DNA of 64,000 nt, taken from positions 1,736,001 through 1,800,000 of the forward strand of contig NZ_AP012541.1 of the NCBI RefSeq assembly GCF_000829035.1. Direction: 5' to 3'. The notes below the pieces were generated by a model. It searched no databases, was not told the origin of the DNA, and saw only the letters and a list, made by a program, of their open reading frames with translations. The stretch is from Lacticaseibacillus paracasei subsp. paracasei (GTDB taxonomy: Bacteria > Bacillota > Bacilli > Lactobacillales > Lactobacillaceae). Position 1 is the stretch's first letter; each line of letters begins with the position of its first letter. Positions 39,781-49,112 of the stretch are shown here, in pieces. The position numbers were made by a program, and so were the translations under genes.

Positions 39781-40215
39781 TTGGAAGTCAAAACGACAAC
39801 AACCCTCGATTCACAGATTCATCAAGACAGCGTCCAGATTCGCACCCACGTTTTCGTGGAAGAGCAACATGTGCCACCAGAGCTCGAAGTCGACGCCGAT
39901 GAAGCAAAGGCGACCTATTTTGTCATTTGCGATGCAGGTGTGCCTGTTGCTACGGCGCGCATTCTGCCTGAGGGCGACGCCTACCACGTTCAGCGTGTTG
40001 CAGTCGAAAAAGCCTATCGCAAGCATGGCCTTGGTAAGATGGTGTTTGAAGCAATCATGACTTATGCCCGCGCCCAGCAAATTCAAGCGCTACGCTTAGG
40101 TGCGCAAGTTCAGGCGATTGGCTTTTACAAAGCCCTCGGTTTTCAATTGACCGATCGCCCTGAATTTCTTGATGCCGGCATCCGCCACCGTGAAATGATA
40201 CTCAAGCTGGCTTGA
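39781..40215 (+). CDS. GNAT-family N-acetyltransferase (ElaA-like)
   Basis: A 144-residue acetyl-CoA-dependent acyltransferase with one GNAT domain. The beta-4/alpha-3 pyrophosphate loop is VQRVAVEKAYRKHGLGKMVFE near 78-98, and ALRLGAQVQAIGFYKALGFQ gives the end of the fold. The substrate is unknown. The start is TTG at 39781 with AAGAAGG 9 bp upstream; no in-frame ATG lies close. Monocistronic, followed by two hairpins. Confidence 0.8.
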   Translation: MEVKTTTTLDSQIHQDSVQIRTHVFVEEQHVPPELEVDADEAKATYFVICDAGVPVATARILPEGDAYHVQRVAVEKAYRKHGLGKMVFEAIMTYARAQQIQALRLGAQVQAIGFYKALGFQLTDRPEFLDAGIRHREMILKLA

Positions 40216-40270
40216 CGATCATTCAAATTTATCAGCTTCACTTGATTAAACCATGAGTATGTGAGAAAAA

Positions 40271-40302
40271 TGCGATCCCAACACGAAGATATCGGGATCG
40301 CA
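40271..40302 (+). terminator. Hairpin downstream of the GNAT gene
   Basis: TGCGATCCC / GGGATCGCA 9-bp stem without a T-run, 10 bp ahead of a second, canonical terminator. Confidence 0.4.
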
Positions 40303-40311
40303 TCAATTCAA

Positions 40312-40345
40312 CAAGCAGGCTAATCCCCTGCTTGTTTTTATTTTT
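40312..40345 (+). terminator. Terminator of the GNAT gene
   Basis: CAAGCAGG / CCTGCTTG stem followed by TTTTTATTTTT on the plus strand. Confidence 0.85.
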
Positions 40346-40353
40346 CATGCACC

Positions 40354-40872
40354 TTACTCATACTCATCCACACCTTTTAACTGATGAGGATCAATATATA
40401 GACGATAAGCCACTTGATGAACCGCGCCATCTTGAATCAGATAGCTTTCAAGATAATAAGGATGATCTGTTTGCCCGAGTCTTTCTGGCAAAGGATACCC
40501 TGCCTTTTCAATGATTTGCAGACCCTTATTAAAGCTTGTTGCAAGTGGTAATTGTTTCAACAGCACACTTGTAGCTGGCTGCCTGACCTGACCAGCCGTT
40601 GCTTCAGGTAGGCGAAACGCTTCATAAGGTTTGGGAACCGCTGCATCAGCCGGTAACAAGCTGCCGATCCAATATAAAAAGGTGTCATATGGCGAAAAGA
40701 CAACCATCGCCGATCGATTGGGTATCTCGGCTAAATCATCGAGCGTTTTAAACCCAAGTTGCGCCTCAAAGTCTTGCCACGCTGGTTGAAATGTACCAAG
40801 CTGATCACTGTTTTCGACGGTATAGGCATGACCCGCAAAAAGTTGAGCAGGTTGTTTTGGAATTTGTTTCAT
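40354..40872 (-). CDS. Hypothetical protein, possible GyrI-like effector-binding domain
   Basis: A 172-residue soluble protein. Its alternating pattern (VFSPYDTFLYWIGSLLP, a segment like FRLPEATAGQV, and late PYYLESYL) is reminiscent of GyrI-like small-molecule-binding domains, but the match is by eye and weak. GGAGGCAAAA precedes the ATG at 40872. It follows the DUF402 gene by 27 bp and is probably co-transcribed with it. Confidence 0.5.
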   Translation of the reverse strand: MKQIPKQPAQLFAGHAYTVENSDQLGTFQPAWQDFEAQLGFKTLDDLAEIPNRSAMVVFSPYDTFLYWIGSLLPADAAVPKPYEAFRLPEATAGQVRQPATSVLLKQLPLATSFNKGLQIIEKAGYPLPERLGQTDHPYYLESYLIQDGAVHQVAYRLYIDPHQLKGVDEYE

Positions 40873-40899
40873 TTTTGCCTCCAAGTTTGACCGGTTGGG

Positions 40900-41436
40900 C
40901 TAGATCCGGTGCGCTAACTGAATGTAACGACGGTACCATAAATCGACATAGGCTTGTGAAAAGGGTCCTTTGCCGTGGTTGATCCAATCGACAAGCACCT
41001 TCACATTAGTTTTTAAAATCCGATCAGTGGTTGCAGGATACTGCCAAAGTTTGCGATGGGCCTCGTATTCATCCACATCCAGCAACCGTTTTTCACCATC
41101 GGCAAACACCTTGACGTCTAAGTCATAGTCAATATATTTTAAAGCTTCTTGATCCATCGTGTACGGAGTGGCCAGATTGCAGTAATACGACACGCCGCCT
41201 TCACGGATCATCGCAATCACATTGAACCAGTAATGCTTATGAAAGAAAATGATCGCCGGTTCCCGCGTCAGCCAACGGCGTCCGTCCGACTCCGTCACCA
41301 AGGTGTGATCATTGCACCCGATCAGGGCATCTTCACTGGTTTTCAAGACCATCGTGTCACGCCAGGTGCGATGCAGACTACCGTCATGTTTATAACTTTG
41401 AATAGCGAACGAGTCGCCTTCTTTAGGGATCCGCAT
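40900..41436 (-). CDS. DUF402 nucleoside tri-/diphosphate phosphatase (YgaC/Ntdp family)
   Basis: A 178-residue protein closely resembling B. subtilis YgaC and S. aureus Ntdp, Mg2+-dependent nucleotide phosphatases. Shared segments include [28 protein letters not shown]-like [36 protein letters not shown], the YYCN motif and [18 protein letters not shown], which carry the conserved acidic metal ligands. The ATG at 41436 matches the family N-terminus; an upstream ATG at 41484 lacks support. The ribosome binding site is weak (AAAGCGGG). Confidence 0.88.
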   Translation of the reverse strand: MRIPKEGDSFAIQSYKHDGSLHRTWRDTMVLKTSEDALIGCNDHTLVTESDGRRWLTREPAIIFFHKHYWFNVIAMIREGGVSYYCNLATPYTMDQEALKYIDYDLDVKVFADGEKRLLDVDEYEAHRKLWQYPATTDRILKTNVKVLVDWINHGKGPFSQAYVDLWYRRYIQLAHRI

Positions 41437-41508
41437 ACAAAACCCGCTTTCTTGGAAATTTCGTTCTTCATTATAGCAGAGCATGGACAGGCGCGCTTAG
41501 AAACTAGC

Positions 41509-41623
41509 AAGCGTGTGAAACAGCCCGATAAAAATCCGGTGTATAAGCCAGCCTCATGTGTGATAGCCAGACTTTGTTCATTTGTGCCTGAGGTTGACTT
41601 ATTGCAGCAGTGAACGCTTTTCA
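41509..41623. repeat. Intergenic hairpin element, degenerate copy
   Basis: Left end AAGCGTGTGAAACAGCCC then ATCCGGTGTATAAG and CCTCA; right end TGAGG, CTTATTGC and GCAGCAGTGAACGCTTTTCA. Order and orientation match the other copies, but many stem positions have diverged. It lies between the recX and DUF402 genes and makes up most of that 250-bp gap. Confidence 0.55.
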
Positions 41624-41685
41624 GCAAGAGTCGGCAGCTTACAAGGGCATGCAAAAGGATAGCTTGATCTTCCAAAAAACCACGA

Positions 41686-42480
41686 TCAACTTTCCGCCAA
41701 GTCGTTTAGCACTTCATCAATAGCTTCCACATCAAAGCCTTTACGAAACAAAGTTGTTTTAACTTTTTGTTTGCGCTCCCGATCACCATATTTCGCTTTT
41801 AGACGCCATTGTTTGGCTGCCTCCAGCTTAAGCAAGTCGCTTTCTGCCTCAGGATCGGGTTGCGGGTCGATGGTTGCGATAGCTGTTTGGATAGTAGTGT
41901 CATCGAATCCCTTTTGCATTAAAGCGACTCTGAGACGTTGCAGTTGGTCTTTATAAGCGCGATGCTGGTGGTGCCGAAGATTCTTCTGACCAGCGCGAAC
42001 AGCCGCATCTAGCCATGCTGTTGTTGGAATAGCAGCTAACTCATTGGCCAACAAGTCTGGCTTGAGGCCTTTTTGTTGTAGCTTATGTTGCAGCGTTCGC
42101 GGCCCAAGTTCACCCATTTTCAGATGCTCTTCAATGTAACGATGCGCATAATCTGCATCATCCAAAAAGCCCAGATCGGTCAGACGCGTCAGCACCTTTT
42201 GAATCACATCAGCCGGTAAGTCTTCTTTAGCTAACCGATCACTGACCTCTTTGCTCGTGCGACTTTGGTGGCTAATGTAGGTCAGCCCGATCTCTAGTCC
42301 CATCGCGGTGACTTCACTGCTCTTGATTTGGGCAATGGTCTCTGCTGTCAATACCATTCCTTTGGCCAAGCGGTAATCCACCAGCGTGGTTTCACTCACC
42401 GGAAATGCGTAAGTCCCGTCAATAAAAATATTATAGCGCCCACGCCTTTTTTGGGCGGTTATCTTTGTAATTTCACTCAT
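41686..42480 (-). CDS. recX: Regulatory protein RecX
   Basis: Modulator of RecA filaments. The 264-residue protein has the Gram-positive RecX layout: an N-terminal extension (ITAQKRRGRYNIFIDGTYAFPVS) and then three-helix repeats with YISHQSRTSKEVSDRLAKE and LTDLGFLDDADYAHRYIEEH near 110. LGPRTLQHKLQQKGL and FRKGFDVEAIDEVLNDL lie at the end. The ATG at 42480 follows GAGGTGACAGGGG. Confidence 0.95.
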   Translation of the reverse strand: MSEITKITAQKRRGRYNIFIDGTYAFPVSETTLVDYRLAKGMVLTAETIAQIKSSEVTAMGLEIGLTYISHQSRTSKEVSDRLAKEDLPADVIQKVLTRLTDLGFLDDADYAHRYIEEHLKMGELGPRTLQHKLQQKGLKPDLLANELAAIPTTAWLDAAVRAGQKNLRHHQHRAYKDQLQRLRVALMQKGFDDTTIQTAIATIDPQPDPEAESDLLKLEAAKQWRLKAKYGDRERKQKVKTTLFRKGFDVEAIDEVLNDLAES

Positions 42481-42553
42481 GAACCCCTGTCACCTCTCTA
42501 ATCACGTTGCCATTCTATGTTATACTTTTTATAAATAAATTTGGAGGCTCGTT

Positions 42554-44089
42554 ATGTTTGAAGCCAGTTTCTTTGACCGGCACAGCTTAATTAATTATCA
42601 ACTATTCCGGGCAATGAAGACCCTACAACAGACGACAATGTCGATCAATACGCTTAGCCGCAATACTGGGCTTTCGTATTCGCAGACTTATACGGCATTT
42701 CAGACCGTTTTAGCACAGCTCAACCAAATCTTACCTGACAAAAAGATTGACGAATCAAGCTTCGCAGCAGTTTTGCCTGATGTTTCGATTGATCGTTATC
42801 GGTTCTCGCTATTAAAAAACAGTCTACCATTTGAATTTTTCGATGGGGTTTTCAAGAATCCGCATTCGGACTTTCACGCCTTCAAGCAGCACCATCAAAC
42901 AAGTATTTCAACGTTACGGCGCCGAATTTCGCCGTTTCGAGACTACTTAGCTGACAATGGTGTCACGCTAAATAGTACTACTTGGGCCATTGAAGGCGAT
43001 GAATTGCATATACGCTTAGCCATGTTCACCTTCTTTACATTAGCCTATCGCGGGGCAGGATGGCCATTTTCAAGTGCAGAAGAGCGGGAACCAAAAGCAC
43101 TTCTCAAGGTAATCAACCAAACAAAACAGGCTTTCTTGGTGTCACCAATCCAACCAATGTCCAAAGAAGCTTTACTGATTCTCGCCATTCAGATGTTACG
43201 AATCAACTGTGGGCACGCCCTTTTACCAAATCGGCGAATGCAGCTGTTGTTTGACGGTGAAACTGAATTGCCAGATTTGATTTTTACGCCAGACTACTTT
43301 CCCAATTTATCTGCTTCTGAATTAAAAGCAGAAAAACAGTATTACTATTTTTCGCGTATGTATTTTATGACCGTCACTCGGCAACCACATCAAATTGATT
43401 ATCAGATCATGACCCATTTTCAAAGTAAAGATAACTTAGTGAATCGATTTGTGCGACATCTGGTCACTTCTTTGAATAACCAATTAAAAGAAACCAAAAG
43501 TCAGTTAATTGCCGAAAATCAAGTCATGATAGCCAATCTTTACCGATTAAGTTTCACCGAGTATGTGCTGAATGGTCATTTTAGTCAGAGGCTTGATTTT
43601 GCTTCGACATTGCATGACGAAGCACGAACAAGCCAATTGACGGCCAAAATTCGCGACTGTTTGAAACGAATTCCCAAAATGGCGCCTGAGTCAATCTACG
43701 CAGACTTTACAAGCCAATTTATTAATGGTCTCTATATATTAGTCAATGATAATTATCCTGAACTCAATCGTGACATGCAAATGGTCGTTAACGTTTTGAT
43801 TGAACATGATTCTTTCGTCAAACGGGATCTCTTAAACTTTTTAAACGATTTAGGCTTTATTCGCGTTGTGCCTCCAACCGAGGCAATCAATCCTGATTTG
43901 ATCATTACAACGCTGACAAAGCCAAAACGGGTGATCCCTTGCATGGGCCACCCGTTTGATCCAACTGTTCCCTTGATCACTTGGTCCAAGGAACCCAGCG
44001 ATCAAGACTATTTTCACCTTTTTCAACGCTTAAAACGCCTACAGCGCGAGCAACGAACAGCAGCCGATACGAATCAGACTCGTCAGTGA
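42554..44089 (+). CDS. Mga-type helix-turn-helix transcriptional regulator
   Basis: A 511-residue regulator. The N-terminal part has an HTH (MSINTLSRNTGLSYSQTYTAFQTV near 29-52) and a second HTH-like segment (TSISTLRRRISPFRDYLADNG near 116-136), as in the Mga/AtxA-like family. The rest is a long helical region with no clear PRD or EIIB motif. Targets are unknown. TTTGGAGGCTCGTT precedes the ATG. It converges on the next gene with a 7-bp overlap of coding ends. Confidence 0.72.
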   Translation: MFEASFFDRHSLINYQLFRAMKTLQQTTMSINTLSRNTGLSYSQTYTAFQTVLAQLNQILPDKKIDESSFAAVLPDVSIDRYRFSLLKNSLPFEFFDGVFKNPHSDFHAFKQHHQTSISTLRRRISPFRDYLADNGVTLNSTTWAIEGDELHIRLAMFTFFTLAYRGAGWPFSSAEEREPKALLKVINQTKQAFLVSPIQPMSKEALLILAIQMLRINCGHALLPNRRMQLLFDGETELPDLIFTPDYFPNLSASELKAEKQYYYFSRMYFMTVTRQPHQIDYQIMTHFQSKDNLVNRFVRHLVTSLNNQLKETKSQLIAENQVMIANLYRLSFTEYVLNGHFSQRLDFASTLHDEARTSQLTAKIRDCLKRIPKMAPESIYADFTSQFINGLYILVNDNYPELNRDMQMVVNVLIEHDSFVKRDLLNFLNDLGFIRVVPPTEAINPDLIITTLTKPKRVIPCMGHPFDPTVPLITWSKEPSDQDYFHLFQRLKRLQREQRTAADTNQTRQ

Positions 44090-44457
44090 ATCGGTTTTGC
44101 CGTGTAGCCGACAAAGTAGACTAGGGCTTCATACCCGGCAAGTCCCAAAATGACCGCTGCAATTAGAATCGTTTGACTGAAGTTGCGATTAAACCAAAGA
44201 AAGACTACCATCGCAAACATCACAACAAAATAGGCATTTTGTAGGCTGCGATTGATTTGAATTTCAAATTGGGCATCCGGACTTTGATAGTCAATCGTGT
44301 GGATCGCATTAAACCGACCAACTTTATAAGTAATCTTATCGCCGCGTTGCACCTTTAAGTCTAGCGTCTCGCCAACTCGTATCGTATGCGGCGTGTCATT
44401 TTGCCACACCGTTGCTGTCATTTTTCTACTCATCGTATTCGAATAATTGATTTTCAC
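44083..44457 (-). CDS. Hypothetical membrane protein, 124 residues
   Basis: Not recognised. The N-terminal 75 residues are soluble and beta-rich (MTATVWQNDTPHTIRVGETLDLKV in two strand-like stretches). Two adjacent membrane helices follow (about residues 75-93 and 95-115). The start is GTG at 44457 with GGAGG 7 bp upstream. Its stop overlaps the Mga-like gene's stop on the other strand. The strong ribosome binding site suggests a real gene; function unknown. Confidence 0.65.
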   Translation of the reverse strand: MKINYSNTMSRKMTATVWQNDTPHTIRVGETLDLKVQRGDKITYKVGRFNAIHTIDYQSPDAQFEIQINRSLQNAYFVVMFAMVVFLWFNRNFSQTILIAAVILGLAGYEALVYFVGYTAKPIH

Positions 44458-44533
44458 ATTAAATCCTCCCGATGATTCATTATACTAAACATTCTTAAGC
44501 CTCGTCACCATTTCTCAAAGCAAGGAGCATTTC

Positions 44534-45901
44534 ATGGCAGTCACTGTCAAAATCGGTCAGCGTTTTCCCCTGACCATCAAGCGTCTAGACATTAATGGCG
44601 CAGGTATCGGTTATTATCAACGGAAAATTACGTTTGTTACCGGTGCACTACCTCAAGAGGTCGTCGTCGCAGAGGTTACTGGGATTCACGACCGTTATCT
44701 TGAGGCCAAAGTTCATAAAATTCGGACGGCGTCACCAAATCGCGTAACCCCGGCAGAACCGCTATTTGGACAAATCGGCGGGGTCGAACTCAATCATCTC
44801 GCTTATCCGGCGCAATTGCGATTTAAGCGAGATGTCGTCGCACAATCGCTTGCCAAATTTAAACCGACTGGCTGGACCCATTATGATTTGCGGCCGACGA
44901 TTGGCATGGCACAACCAACGCACTATCGAAACAAGGCCCAATTTCCTGTTCGGGTCATTGATGGTCACGTACGCGCAGGTCTTTATGCTCCAAACTCACA
45001 TCATCTCATCCCTTTAACCAAGTTTCTGACCCAAGCACCGCTGACAATGAAAGTCGTGACAACCTTGTGTCAGATTCTCGAACAGCTTCAGATCCCGATC
45101 TATAACGAGAAAAAGCGCTCCGGAATTGTCAAAACATTGGTTGTTCGCGAATCATTTGCAACGAAAGAAGTCCAGGTCACGTTCATCACGAACAGTCCAA
45201 AATTACCGCACGAAGGCGAATTGCTCAATGGCATCGCCACTCAGCTTCCCATGGTGGTCAGCATCGCCCAGAATATCAATCCTGGCGAAACATCCTTAAT
45301 TTGGGGCAAAGAAAGTCGCCTGCTGGCAGGTCTCCCTTATATCCAAGAAACACTGTTAGGCCGGACTTTTCAACTCTCACCACAAGCATTTCTCCAACTG
45401 AACCCAAAACAAACAGAGACACTTTATACATTGGCCGCAAAAGCACTTGATTTAGGGCCGCACGACACCTTAATTGATGCGTACTGTGGGATCGGAACAG
45501 TCGGCATCAGTTTAGCAAAAGGCAATCAACCTATTTACGGAATGGACACCATTGCGGAAGGCATTGCCGATGCCGAGGCAAATGCTAAAGCAAATGGCCT
45601 CACCAATGCCCATTATTCAGTGGGCAAGGCTGAAGACATTTTTCCAAAATGGGTTCAGGAAGGCATGAAACCAGACGCGGTCATCGTTGACCCGCCACGA
45701 GCTGGACTAGAGCGTGCCTTCATCGACGCCCTCCTTGAACTCGATCCACCCAAATTTGTCTACATTTCCTGCAACCCTTCCACCTTGGCCCGTGATCTCG
45801 TTTTCCTCACTAAACGCTACAAAGTCGACTGGATTCAAAGCATCGACATGTTTCCACAAACAGCACGATGCGAAGCAGTGGTAAAATTTACAAGAGCGTG
45901 A
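44534..45901 (+). CDS. rlmD: 23S rRNA (uracil-C5)-methyltransferase, RlmD/RlmCD type
   Basis: TrmA-family methylase predicted to make m5U in 23S rRNA. The 455-residue protein has an N-terminal TRAM domain (residues about 5-65) and a C-terminal SAM domain (DAYCGIGTVGISLAKG near 315, VDPPRAGLERAF near 390). The catalytic Cys is in YISCNPSTLARDL near 415. The 4Fe-4S cysteines many relatives have before QLxHLxYPxQL are absent here (FGQIGGVELNHL). AAGGAGCATTTC precedes the ATG. The last codons and the stop (AGAGCGTGA) lie inside a hairpin repeat. Confidence 0.9.
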   Translation: MAVTVKIGQRFPLTIKRLDINGAGIGYYQRKITFVTGALPQEVVVAEVTGIHDRYLEAKVHKIRTASPNRVTPAEPLFGQIGGVELNHLAYPAQLRFKRDVVAQSLAKFKPTGWTHYDLRPTIGMAQPTHYRNKAQFPVRVIDGHVRAGLYAPNSHHLIPLTKFLTQAPLTMKVVTTLCQILEQLQIPIYNEKKRSGIVKTLVVRESFATKEVQVTFITNSPKLPHEGELLNGIATQLPMVVSIAQNINPGETSLIWGKESRLLAGLPYIQETLLGRTFQLSPQAFLQLNPKQTETLYTLAAKALDLGPHDTLIDAYCGIGTVGISLAKGNQPIYGMDTIAEGIADAEANAKANGLTNAHYSVGKAEDIFPKWVQEGMKPDAVIVDPPRAGLERAFIDALLELDPPKFVYISCNPSTLARDLVFLTKRYKVDWIQSIDMFPQTARCEAVVKFTRA

Positions 45902-46016
45902 ACAGCTGCGTTTAGGAACCGTAACATAAGCGGCCTCAAGCCGTAACCAGCCAAAGCCCGGCTGGTTACGGCTTGAGGTCCTTATGTGGAGGTTTCTGCG
46001 GCTGTGAACGCGTTTC
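45892..46016. repeat. Intergenic hairpin element, best copy
   Basis: AAGAGCGTGAACAGCTGCG at one end and GCGGCTGTGAACGCGTTTCA at the other. Arms of about 50 nt pair through AACCGTAACATAAG, CCTCAAGCCGTAACCAGCC and their near-complements around a 7-nt loop. The first 10 bp are the 3' end and stop codon of the rRNA methylase gene. A second copy follows 3 bp later. Confidence 0.85.
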
Positions 46017-46019
46017 AAA

Positions 46020-46116
46020 AAGAGCGTGAACAGCCGCGTTTAGAAGCCGAGCCATATACGGCCGTTTAGTTTCAAGGTCTGTATGTGTCAGATTTTGCGA
46101 CTGTGAACGCGTTTCA
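46020..46116. repeat. Intergenic hairpin element, tandem copy
   Basis: Starts AAGAGCGTGAACAGCCGCG and ends CTGTGAACGCGTTTCA like the preceding copy, but is shorter (97 bp) with a different, partly deleted centre (CATATACGGCC against GGTCTGTATG). Same orientation as the neighbour. Confidence 0.82.
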
Positions 46117-46185
46117 TCAGGCCACCACTTCACGGCACCCCACCTAAACCAACAATCCCGCAAACTACAGACGAGGTCTTAAAAA

Positions 46186-46659
46186 ATGAAAATTTACTTT
46201 GCTAACGCCTTGTTCAGTCATGCTGATTTTAATTACAATGCGCAACTCGCTGCCCAAATTCGCCGCGCCTTACCAGATGTTGACATGTATGTGCCTCAAG
46301 AAAATGCCGCGATCAACAACAAAGAGGCATACGCCGATTCGAAAATGATTGCCGAAGCCGACACCAAGCGGCTGCTGTCAGCTGATTTGATGATTGCCAT
46401 TCTCGATGGCCCCGTGATCGATAACGGGGTCGCTAGTGAAATCGGCGTTGCCTATGCTGCTAAGATTCCTATTTTGGGTCTTTACACGGACAGTCGACGG
46501 TTAGGCGCCGCCAATCAACAAAAACTCGGTGCTTTGCAACAAGTTGCAGAAAACCAGTTTCACTATCTCAATCTGTATACCACTGGTTTAATTAAACTTA
46601 ACGGCGCCATTTTAACTGATGAGGATAGCTTGATCGCCAGTATCAAATCCCGTGCTTAA
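46186..46659 (+). CDS. Nucleoside 2-deoxyribosyltransferase
   Basis: Exchanges bases between 2'-deoxyribonucleosides in salvage, an enzyme characteristic of lactobacilli. The 157-residue protein has IYFANALFSHADFNYN at the N-terminus, DLMIAILDGPVIDNGVASE near 68-86 with the catalytic Glu after DNGVAS, and GVAYAAKIPILGLYTDSRR. GAGGTCTTAAAAA precedes the ATG. Monocistronic, ended by a long bidirectional hairpin. Type I or II specificity cannot be told. Confidence 0.92.
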   Translation: MKIYFANALFSHADFNYNAQLAAQIRRALPDVDMYVPQENAAINNKEAYADSKMIAEADTKRLLSADLMIAILDGPVIDNGVASEIGVAYAAKIPILGLYTDSRRLGAANQQKLGALQQVAENQFHYLNLYTTGLIKLNGAILTDEDSLIASIKSRA

Positions 46660-46668
46660 ATCCGATTC

Positions 46669-46724
46669 TAGTGACATGTAAAAAAGCTTGCTAATATGTT
46701 AGCAGGCTTTTTTACATGTCACTA
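46669..46724. terminator. Long bidirectional terminator
   Basis: TAGTGACATGTAAAAAAGC with TTGCTAA, a 4-nt loop, and the near-exact complement (about 26-bp arms). It sits between the convergent deoxyribosyltransferase and GntR genes. Confidence 0.92.
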
Positions 46725-46742
46725 TCAGCCGAATTAAGAAAA

Positions 46743-47480
46743 TTAATGCATTTTCTTAAGCATAAAAAATTTGGTTTTACGAAAGTCATAAAAGATTTTC
46801 GAAAACGCAAATAATTTTCCAGAACTTAGATACGAATCGTCACGAACAACTAAACTTGGACTTCCGTCTGCAATCCCAAAGAATTTGGCTGGTAAGCCAG
46901 AAATCATTTCACACTCAATTACAGAGTCAATGAATCCAACTTTCAGACCAGGCTTTTGATCAATAAAAGCAAATAGGGACCCCTTTAATGCACTATTCGG
47001 AATGTTGTCCACAATCGATCTTAAATAATACGAGTGTTCTACTAAGAACGGTTGACCGTCTAGTGTTCGTTGCCGGGTCACCGAAATTAATGTCGTCTCA
47101 TTCGGCAATTTCTGGCTTTCAGGCAAAAAATCTGCCTGATCTAGCGTAATGACTTGTTGATGAATTGCCGTTGTTTTAACAACTCGTCCCTGTCTCGCCA
47201 TTTCTTCCGTCAACCCAACGTTATTTTGAAGCGATATGGCCCCCTCAACGTGGTGTGGGCGAGCAAAAGTGCCGCTACCATGTGCCTGATAAATGTAGCC
47301 CAAATTGGCAAGATCTTTTAAGGCTTGTCGTAACGTGTAACGAGTGACTTGATATTGACGCATCAATTCCGGCTCAGCAGGTAGTTGACCATCTTCATCT
47401 TGAATAGCACCTTGTTGAATCGCCTTGATTAATTGATTCTCGAGTGTTTTAATATCATAGCTACTTTCCCGCTGAGACAA
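46743..47480 (-). CDS. GntR/HutC-family transcriptional regulator
   Basis: A 245-residue regulator. The N-terminal winged helix has QDEDGQLPAEPELMRQYQVT and RYTLRQALKDLANLGYIYQ, then GSGTFARP. The C-terminal UTRA ligand domain holds LISVTRQRTLDGQPFLVEHS and GSPSLVVRDDSY. The start is probably TTG at 47480 (AAAGGCGG 7 bp upstream); TTG at 47510 is possible. It lies downstream of the PTS/glucosidase operon, behind a terminator and with its own -10. Likely ligand is a phosphorylated beta-glucoside and likely target the PTS promoter; both are inference from position. Confidence 0.85.
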   Translation of the reverse strand: MSQRESSYDIKTLENQLIKAIQQGAIQDEDGQLPAEPELMRQYQVTRYTLRQALKDLANLGYIYQAHGSGTFARPHHVEGAISLQNNVGLTEEMARQGRVVKTTAIHQQVITLDQADFLPESQKLPNETTLISVTRQRTLDGQPFLVEHSYYLRSIVDNIPNSALKGSLFAFIDQKPGLKVGFIDSVIECEMISGLPAKFFGIADGSPSLVVRDDSYLSSGKLFAFSKIFYDFRKTKFFMLKKMH

Positions 47481-47528
47481 TTTATTTCCGCCTTTCAACT
47501 TTGCTTCCAAGCTCAGTCATTTCATGTT

Positions 47529-47534
47529 ATTATA
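47529..47534 (-). promoter_or_regulatory. Candidate -10 of the GntR gene
   Basis: Perfect TATAAT on the minus strand, 49 bp before the TTG start, with a poor -35. AGTCATT at 47515-47521, just downstream, matches a half-site of the PTS operators at 51759-51790. Confidence 0.45.
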
Positions 47535-47573
47535 CCGCCATTTACTGTTCCGGACTAGCTCCACGTCTCCAGT

Positions 47574-47604
47574 AAAAAAAACGCCCTTCGAAAGGCGTTT
47601 TTTT
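47574..47604. terminator. Terminator of the PTS/glucosidase operon
   Basis: AAAAAAACGCC-CTTCGAAA-GGCGTTTTTTT, symmetric, 20 bp after the glucosidase stop. Confidence 0.92.
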
Positions 47605-47623
47605 GACTACATGCATTTTCATG

Positions 47624-49075
<1,452 letters not shown>

Positions 49076-49112
49076 TTAGTCCTCGAACCATTTACAATTG
49101 GTCTGCCGCTTC

